Shown: in pieces, positions 38,407 through 44,318 of the stretch
Position numbering within the stretch: position 1 is the first letter of the stretch
How the letters are laid out: each line of letters starts with the position of its first letter
Source: Dehalococcoidia bacterium
GTDB taxonomy: Bacteria > Chloroflexota > Dehalococcoidia > Dehalococcoidales > S120
Length of the DNA: 44,318 nt
Assembly: GCA_011192075.1 (NCBI GenBank)
Contig: DUER01000139.1
Coordinates: forward strand, 1-44,318
Direction: 5' to 3'
Position numbers and translations under genes: made by a program
The notes under the pieces: generated by a model
What the model saw: only the letters and a program-made list of their open reading frames with translations
What the model was told of the DNA's origin: nothing
Database searches by the model: none

Positions 38407-40131
38407 ATGAAGATGACAGGTGCCCAGATTCTGTGCGAGAGCCTGGTAAGAGAGGGGGTAGAAGTTATTTTTGGCATCCTTGGCGGATCTGTTCTGCCGC
38501 TCTATGACACCTTACCTCAATATCCTCAACTTCGCCATATTTTGGTTCGTCATGAGCAGGGTGCTGCCCATGCCGCTGATGGGTATGCTCGGGCTACCGG
38601 GAAGGTGGGAGTATGTATGGCTACCTCTGGTCCTGGGGCAACCAACCTGGTAACCGGGATTGCTAACGCCTACCTGGATTCGGTGTCTATAGTAGCTATA
38701 ACCGGTCAGGTAGCCAGACCCTTTATTGGCAAGGATGCTTTTCAGGAGATAGATATTACCGGTATTACTCTACCTATTACCAAGCATAACTATCTTGTCC
38801 TTGATGCTGGTTCGCTGGCTGAGACAGTTAAGGAAGCTTTCCATCTAACTCGGAGTGGTCGGCCTGGTCCAGTGCTTATTGATTTACCACGAGATGTTCA
38901 AATAGAGCAGGCAGAATTTCACTATCCAAGCCGGGTTGATTTGCCTGGCTATAAGCCGACGCTTCAGGGACACCCAGCACAGATAAAGAAAGCAGCTAAG
39001 CTTATAAATGAAGCTCGTCAGCCTCTTATTATTGCCGGCAGGGGAGTAATTATCTCAGGAGCTTATAATGAACTTAAGGAGCTGGCTGAGAGGGCGCAAA
39101 TACCTGTGGTAACAACTTTATTAGGTATAAGTTGTTTTCCCGAGTCTCATGTCCTAAGCTACGGTATGCTGGGTATGCATGGCATGGCTTATGCTAATAT
39201 GGCGGTTGCGGCGGCTGATGTCCTTATCACTATTGGTATGAGGTTTGATGATAGGGCTACGGCTAAGGTTAGTGCCTTTGCTCCTCATGCCCATATTATC
39301 CATATTGATATTGACCCAGCCGAAATTGGCAAAAATGTGCGCGTAGATGTGCCCATAGTTGGTGATGTAAAGGTAGTTCTAAACGCATTAAATAAGCTGA
39401 TTATCTCTACCCCGCATATTGATTGGATTGAGCAGCTTGATGGTTGGCGAAGGGAACACCCCTCAATAGAGATTAGAGATACTGAAGGGCTCTTGCCTCA
39501 ATTTGTCATTTGTAAGATATATGAGGTAACCCGGGGTGAGGCTATTATTGTTACTGGGGTGGGTCAGCATCAGATGTGGGCGGCTCAACACTGCTGTTAT
39601 GACAGGCCCAATAGTATAATCTCTTCTGGTGGATTGGGAACTATGGGCTTTGGGCTACCAGCAGCTATAGGGGCTAAGGTAGGTTGTCCCGGGGATATGG
39701 TCTGGTTAATTGACGGTGATGGTAGCTTTCAAATGACGATACAGGAGCTAGCTACCATAGTTCAGGATAATATTGCGGTTAAGATAGCAATTATCCATAA
39801 TAGCTATCTAGGAATGGTAAGGCAGTGGCAGGAATTATTCTATGGAAAACGATATGTAGCCACACCATTAAGTGGTCCCGACTATGTCAAGATTGCCGAG
39901 GCATACGGACTTCCCGGGTTAAGGGTTACTCGTAAAGCAGAAGTGATTCCAGCTATACAGCAAGCCATGGATGAGCCAGGCCCTTTCCTGATAGACTTTG
40001 TAGTAGAACCAGAGGAGAATGTTTATCCTATGGTGCCACCAGGAGCAGCTTTAGCGGAGGTTCTTGAGGCACCTAAGGAAAAGGCGAAAGTTTTGTCCGA
40101 TTCCGCCAAGCTCTCGGTGAGTAATATCTGA
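38407..40131 (+). CDS. ilvB: Acetolactate synthase large subunit
   Basis: GIPGG-like GILGGSVLPLYD, RHEQGAAHAADGYARATGKVGVCMATSGPGATNLVTG; ThDP motif IDGDGSFQMT. Confidence 0.97.
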   Translation: MKMTGAQILCESLVREGVEVIFGILGGSVLPLYDTLPQYPQLRHILVRHEQGAAHAADGYARATGKVGVCMATSGPGATNLVTGIANAYLDSVSIVAITGQVARPFIGKDAFQEIDITGITLPITKHNYLVLDAGSLAETVKEAFHLTRSGRPGPVLIDLPRDVQIEQAEFHYPSRVDLPGYKPTLQGHPAQIKKAAKLINEARQPLIIAGRGVIISGAYNELKELAERAQIPVVTTLLGISCFPESHVLSYGMLGMHGMAYANMAVAAADVLITIGMRFDDRATAKVSAFAPHAHIIHIDIDPAEIGKNVRVDVPIVGDVKVVLNALNKLIISTPHIDWIEQLDGWRREHPSIEIRDTEGLLPQFVICKIYEVTRGEAIIVTGVGQHQMWAAQHCCYDRPNSIISSGGLGTMGFGLPAAIGAKVGCPGDMVWLIDGDGSFQMTIQELATIVQDNIAVKIAIIHNSYLGMVRQWQELFYGKRYVATPLSGPDYVKIAEAYGLPGLRVTRKAEVIPAIQQAMDEPGPFLIDFVVEPEENVYPMVPPGAALAEVLEAPKEKAKVLSDSAKLSVSNI

Positions 40132-40152
40132 GCCTTAGAGGGAGGTGGCAAT

Positions 40153-40689
40153 ATGGCTACGACGAAGCATACCCTAGTTGCTCTGGTAACGGATAAGCCC
40201 GGGGTGCTCAACCGGATGGCAAGCATGTTCAGAAGGCGTGGCTTTAATATTGAAAGTATTGCCGTGGGGCATAGTGAACTGCCCAATTTATCACGCATGA
40301 CTATTGTCGTTGATGGGACAACCACGTCGGTGGAACAGGTTAGAAAGCAGTTAGATAAGGTCGTAGATGTAGTCAAGGTGTCTGATATTAGCGGGGATGC
40401 CATCATTAGTCGGGAATTGGCGTTAATTAAAGTAAAAGCTACATCATCTAGCCGAAGTGAGATTATCGAAATTGTAGATATATTTAGGGCCAGTATAGTA
40501 GATGTTGCCTCTGATTCGGTAACTATTGAGGTTACCGGTGATGAGGAGAAAATCAGTTCCTTATTTAATTTGCTTCGTGCTTTTGGCATCAAAGAAGTAG
40601 CCAGGACGGGACGTATCGCTATGGTTCGAGGCGAGCCGGGACCATTGCCAATGGAAGAAAAAACAGCCAGGGCTAAAAGGCAAAAATAG
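40153..40689 (+). CDS. ilvN: Acetolactate synthase small subunit (ACT)
   Basis: [37 protein letters not shown]. Confidence 0.97.
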   Translation: MATTKHTLVALVTDKPGVLNRMASMFRRRGFNIESIAVGHSELPNLSRMTIVVDGTTTSVEQVRKQLDKVVDVVKVSDISGDAIISRELALIKVKATSSSRSEIIEIVDIFRASIVDVASDSVTIEVTGDEEKISSLFNLLRAFGIKEVARTGRIAMVRGEPGPLPMEEKTARAKRQK

Positions 40690-40705
40690 TAAGGGGGAAA
40701 GTATC

Positions 40706-41704
40706 ATGGCCAAGATATATTATGATAGTGATGCCGATTTAACTCTGCTTGATGGGAAGGTGGTTGGCATTATCGGCTATGGCAGCCAGGGGCACGCCCA
40801 CGCTCAAAACCTCAGGGATAGCGGTTGCCAGGTGATAGTAGCTGAGGCTGCGGGAAGCCGGGGTTGGAAGAATGCTCAACAGGGTGGCTTCAGGGTACTA
40901 ACGGCAGATGCAGTCGCGAAGGAAGCCGATATTATTGTCATGCTGGCTCCTGACAATTTGCAGCGAGATATCTACTGTGGATCAATTGAAAAGGGACTAG
41001 CCCCGGGCAATATGTTGATGTTTGCTCATGGCTTCAACATCCACTACGGGCAAATTATCCCACCGCCTGATATTGATATTTGTATGATAGCTCCTAAATG
41101 TCCGGGTCATATGCTGAGGCAACTCTATACTGAGGGTATAGGACCGCCAGCGCTGGTGGCGGTGTATCAAGATGCTTCAGGCAAGGCAAATGTTATAGCC
41201 CTAGCCTATGCCAGGGGTATCGGCTGTAGTCGAGCCGGTGTCATTGAAACAACCTTCGCTGAAGAGACAGAGACAGACCTCTTTGGTGAACAGACGGTGT
41301 TGTGTGGTGGGGTTTCAGCCCTGCTGAAGGCCGGGTTTGAGACCCTGGTTGACGCTGGCTATCAGCCAGAGATAGCCTACTTTGAGTGTTGCCATGAGCT
41401 TAAGCTCATTGTTGACCTCATTTACCAGGGGGGATTAAGCTATATGCGCTATTCAGTCAGTGATACCGCTGAGTATGGCGATTACACTAGGGGACCGCGG
41501 ATTATTGATGACATGGTTAAGGATGAGATGGCGCAAATCCTAGCTGAGATTCAGGATGGTAGCTTTGCTAAGGAGTGGATTTTAGAAAATCAGGCCGGTC
41601 GTCCTGTCTATAACGCCCTGAAGCGCATGGATGAGGAACACCTCATAGAGGAGGTAGGTGAAGAGCTGCGCCAGATGATGCCGTGGCTGAAGGGTAGGCA
41701 ATAA
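40706..41704 (+). CDS. ilvC: Ketol-acid reductoisomerase
   Basis: [36 protein letters not shown]. Confidence 0.98.
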   Translation: MAKIYYDSDADLTLLDGKVVGIIGYGSQGHAHAQNLRDSGCQVIVAEAAGSRGWKNAQQGGFRVLTADAVAKEADIIVMLAPDNLQRDIYCGSIEKGLAPGNMLMFAHGFNIHYGQIIPPPDIDICMIAPKCPGHMLRQLYTEGIGPPALVAVYQDASGKANVIALAYARGIGCSRAGVIETTFAEETETDLFGEQTVLCGGVSALLKAGFETLVDAGYQPEIAYFECCHELKLIVDLIYQGGLSYMRYSVSDTAEYGDYTRGPRIIDDMVKDEMAQILAEIQDGSFAKEWILENQAGRPVYNALKRMDEEHLIEEVGEELRQMMPWLKGRQ

Positions 41705-41727
41705 GCTCGTTTTATCCAGAGGAAAAT

Positions 41728-43248
41728 ATGGAACGCGTAATAATCTTTGATACCACCCTGCGGGATGGGGAGCAGGCGGCGGGGGGGACGCTGAATATCC
41801 AGGAGAAGCTGGAGATAGCCAGGCAACTGGAAAGGCTGCGGGTGGATGTCATTGAGGCTGGTTTTCCCATTAGCAGCCCGGGTGACTTTGAGGCGGTAAG
41901 CCTTATCGCCAGGGAGGTTCGCACCCCCATAATTTGTGGCTTGGCTCGGGCTCATCCTGGTGACATAGACCGGGCTTGGGCGGCAGTAAAAGAGGCCGAG
42001 CACCCACGAATACATGTTTTTCTATCGGCGTCCGACATACACCGTCTTTACCAGTTGAAAAAGAGTCGCGAGGAGATTTTACAGACTTCTCACGATATGG
42101 TAGCTAGGGCTAAGAAATACGTTGATGATGTGGAGTTCTCACCTATGGATGCCAGCCGAACCGAGCCTGAGTATATCTATCAAATCCTGGAAACGGTTAT
42201 TGACGCTGGAGCCACCACACTAAATATCCCTGATACTGTGGGCTATGCCATCCCGGATGAGTTTGGTGGACTAATTGGGGGAATCTTAAAAAATGTACCT
42301 AATATTCATCGGGCTATAGTTAGCGTTCATTGCCATAATGACCTGGGTTTAGCCGTGGCTAATAGCCTGGAATCGCTCAAACGGGGAGTCAGACAGGTGG
42401 AGTGCACCATCAATGGTATTGGGGAAAGGGCAGGCAACGCCTCGCTTGAGGAGATTGTAATGGCTATCAAGACGCGGGGCGACTTTTTTAACCTGACTAC
42501 CAATGTTGATACCAGGCAAATTTATAGAGCGAGCCGATTGGTAAGCGAGCTAACCGGCTTTCCGGTTCAACCTAATAAGGCGATTGTTGGGGCTAATGCC
42601 TTTCGTCACGAGTCAGGTATCCACCAGGATGGCGTCATCAAGATGCCGATAACCTACGAGATAATGGACCCCAGAACCGTAGGCATACCCGCCAGCAGCT
42701 TGGTGCTGGGTAAGCTTAGCGGACGGCATGCCTTTAAAGAGCGGCTGGCTGAATTAGGCTATAGCTTAAGTGAGGAAGACTTTAACCGTGCCTTCTCAGC
42801 GTTTAAAGAGCTGGCTGATAAGAAGAAGGAAGTTACCAATAAGGATATTGAATCCCTTGTTGCCGAGGAGCAGCGCACTGTTTCTGAAACTTATCATCTC
42901 GACCGTGTTCAAGTATCCTGTGGCGATAGGGGTATCCCCACCGCTGCGGTCAGGCTTATTGCCCCTGATGGTCAGGTTCTGGCTGATGCTGCTTTAGGCA
43001 CCGGTCCCGTGGATGCCGTCTATAAGGCGATTAATCGGCTGGTGGGAGTGTCTAATGTGCTTACTGAATTCAGTGTTAAATCAGTAACCGAGGGTATTGA
43101 TGCTATTGGTGAGGTGCTGATTAGGATAGAGAGCGACGGCATAACCTACACCGGGCGGGGCGCTGATACTGACGTTATTGTAGCCAGTGGTAAAGCTTAT
43201 ATGAATGCCCTCAACAGGTTACTGGCAGCCAAGAAAGCTGCTACGTAG
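41728..43248 (+). CDS. leuA: 2-isopropylmalate synthase
   Basis: [58 protein letters not shown]-terminal LeuA dimer domain. Confidence 0.95.
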   Translation: MERVIIFDTTLRDGEQAAGGTLNIQEKLEIARQLERLRVDVIEAGFPISSPGDFEAVSLIAREVRTPIICGLARAHPGDIDRAWAAVKEAEHPRIHVFLSASDIHRLYQLKKSREEILQTSHDMVARAKKYVDDVEFSPMDASRTEPEYIYQILETVIDAGATTLNIPDTVGYAIPDEFGGLIGGILKNVPNIHRAIVSVHCHNDLGLAVANSLESLKRGVRQVECTINGIGERAGNASLEEIVMAIKTRGDFFNLTTNVDTRQIYRASRLVSELTGFPVQPNKAIVGANAFRHESGIHQDGVIKMPITYEIMDPRTVGIPASSLVLGKLSGRHAFKERLAELGYSLSEEDFNRAFSAFKELADKKKEVTNKDIESLVAEEQRTVSETYHLDRVQVSCGDRGIPTAAVRLIAPDGQVLADAALGTGPVDAVYKAINRLVGVSNVLTEFSVKSVTEGIDAIGEVLIRIESDGITYTGRGADTDVIVASGKAYMNALNRLLAAKKAAT

Positions 43249-43286
43249 GTTTTTAACGGAGACCATGAGGTGGCATCGAAATAGAG

Positions 43287-43670
43287 ATGGTTCTGTGTCT
43301 CCTGCTGGCGGCAGCACTGGGAGCTAGTATTGGCTACCAGAGAACGAGAGCAGGGAAAACAGCCGGGCTGAGAGATTACACCCTTATCTGTGTTGGGGCT
43401 GCACTATTTACTGTAGCGTCTCTTTACGGGTTTGGTGGTGTAGCTGACCCAGCCAGGATTGCTGCTGGGATCGTAGCTGGAATCGGCTTTCTCGGGGCCG
43501 GGGCGATTATTCGTCGAGAGGAGGGCCTGGTTACCGGGTTAACTACCGCCGCTACTATATGGGTGGTAGCTGCTATTGGTCTGGCGGCAGGTGCCGGTCT
43601 ATATGTGGTATCAGCGGTAACCACAGCCATTGCGTTAATAGTTCTGTTCCTTCCCCATCCCATTCGATGA
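43287..43670 (+). CDS. MgtC/SapB family membrane protein
   Basis: ALGASIGYQRTRAGKTAGLRDYTLICVGAALFT...RIAAGIVAGIGFLGAGAIIRREEGLVTGLTTAATIWVVAAIGLAAGAG. Confidence 0.92.
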   Translation: MVLCLLLAAALGASIGYQRTRAGKTAGLRDYTLICVGAALFTVASLYGFGGVADPARIAAGIVAGIGFLGAGAIIRREEGLVTGLTTAATIWVVAAIGLAAGAGLYVVSAVTTAIALIVLFLPHPIR

Positions 43671-43716
43671 CAGCGAGGCTCAAGGCTAATCTTTTAATTC
43701 CGCAGAGAGGACTAAA

Positions 43717-44318
43717 TTGACTCTAGCTGAGAAAATACTGGCTGCTCATACTGGTAATAAGAAGGTAAGTCCAGGCGAATTCATAAATGTCAGGGTTGAC
43801 CTGATTTTAGCCAACGATATTACTGCTCCCATTGCTATAAGAGAGTTTCGAAGAATAGGGGTAGATAAGGTTTTTGACCGGCAAAAAGTAGTAATGGTGC
43901 CCGACCACTTTGTGCCTAACAAGGACATCGCTTCTGCGGAGCAGGCAAAACTCATGCGGGAGTTTGCCTGTGAGCAAGGGATAATATACTTCGAAGTAGG
44001 GCAGGCAGGCATTGAGCATGTGCTTTTACCAGAACAGGGCTTGGTACTGCCTGGGGATGTGGTTATCGGGGCTGATTCACACACCTGCACCTATGGTGCT
44101 TTAGGTGCCTTTGCTACCGGCATGGGGTCAACCGATGTCGCCGCAGCAATGGCAACCGGTGATATCTGGATGAAGGTGCCACCCACTATCAAGCTGGTAT
44201 ACCATGGGAGTCTGGGGGAGTGGGTAGGAGGCAAGGACTTAATCCTGTATACCATAGGCAATATTGGTGTTGATGGTGTCTTGTATTCGGCAATAGAGTT
44301 CACTGGTGAGGCAATAGA
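43717..44318 (+). CDS. leuC: 3-isopropylmalate dehydratase large subunit, truncated by window edge
   Basis: TTG start: (M)TLAEKILAAHTGNKKVSPGEFINVRVDLILANDITAPIAIREF...ADSHTCTYGALGAFATGMGSTDVAAAMATG; open at 44318. Confidence 0.95.
   Translation, partial: MTLAEKILAAHTGNKKVSPGEFINVRVDLILANDITAPIAIREFRRIGVDKVFDRQKVVMVPDHFVPNKDIASAEQAKLMREFACEQGIIYFEVGQAGIEHVLLPEQGLVLPGDVVIGADSHTCTYGALGAFATGMGSTDVAAAMATGDIWMKVPPTIKLVYHGSLGEWVGGKDLILYTIGNIGVDGVLYSAIEFTGEAI

Noticed and set aside
1-44318. CRISPR arrays, rRNA genes, toxin-antitoxin pairs or a complete prophage
   Set aside because: No regularly spaced repeats, rRNA motifs, paired small toxin/antitoxin genes or phage structural genes were seen.

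Overview
Bacterial chromosomal segment, probably Chloroflexota/Dehalococcoidia-like (inference from gene content and protein style only). Most of it is ordinary core metabolism and information processing: a truncated acyl-CoA ligase divergent from an aldehyde:ferredoxin oxidoreductase (AOR); a GreA-domain fusion; thi4-thiC behind a TPP riboswitch; rsmG-pdxS-pdxT; a SpoIIIAA/R3H ATPase; tmk-mnmA-rnhB-DAHP synthase-yraN; a second AOR; carB; an rpsF-ssb-rpsR-rpmH-rnpA-yidD-(beta-propeller lipoprotein)-yidC-jag block; and an ilvD-ilvB-ilvN-ilvC-leuA-mgtC-leuC operon that runs off the right edge. The unusual part is about 27.7-31.7 kb. It is a mobile-element graveyard holding a 73-bp near-perfect inverted repeat around a PD-(D/E)XK-like orphan ORF, a degenerate tRNA-Asn 3' half abutting that repeat at the anticodon, a 62-bp direct repeat, and a decayed serine-recombinase tail that runs into an intact tRNA-Asp. 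Several otherwise conserved genes carry single lesions (in-frame TAG or TAA, frameshifts). A dispersed promoter-like repeat occurs at two loci. No CRISPR array, rRNA or clearly novel multi-gene system is visible.
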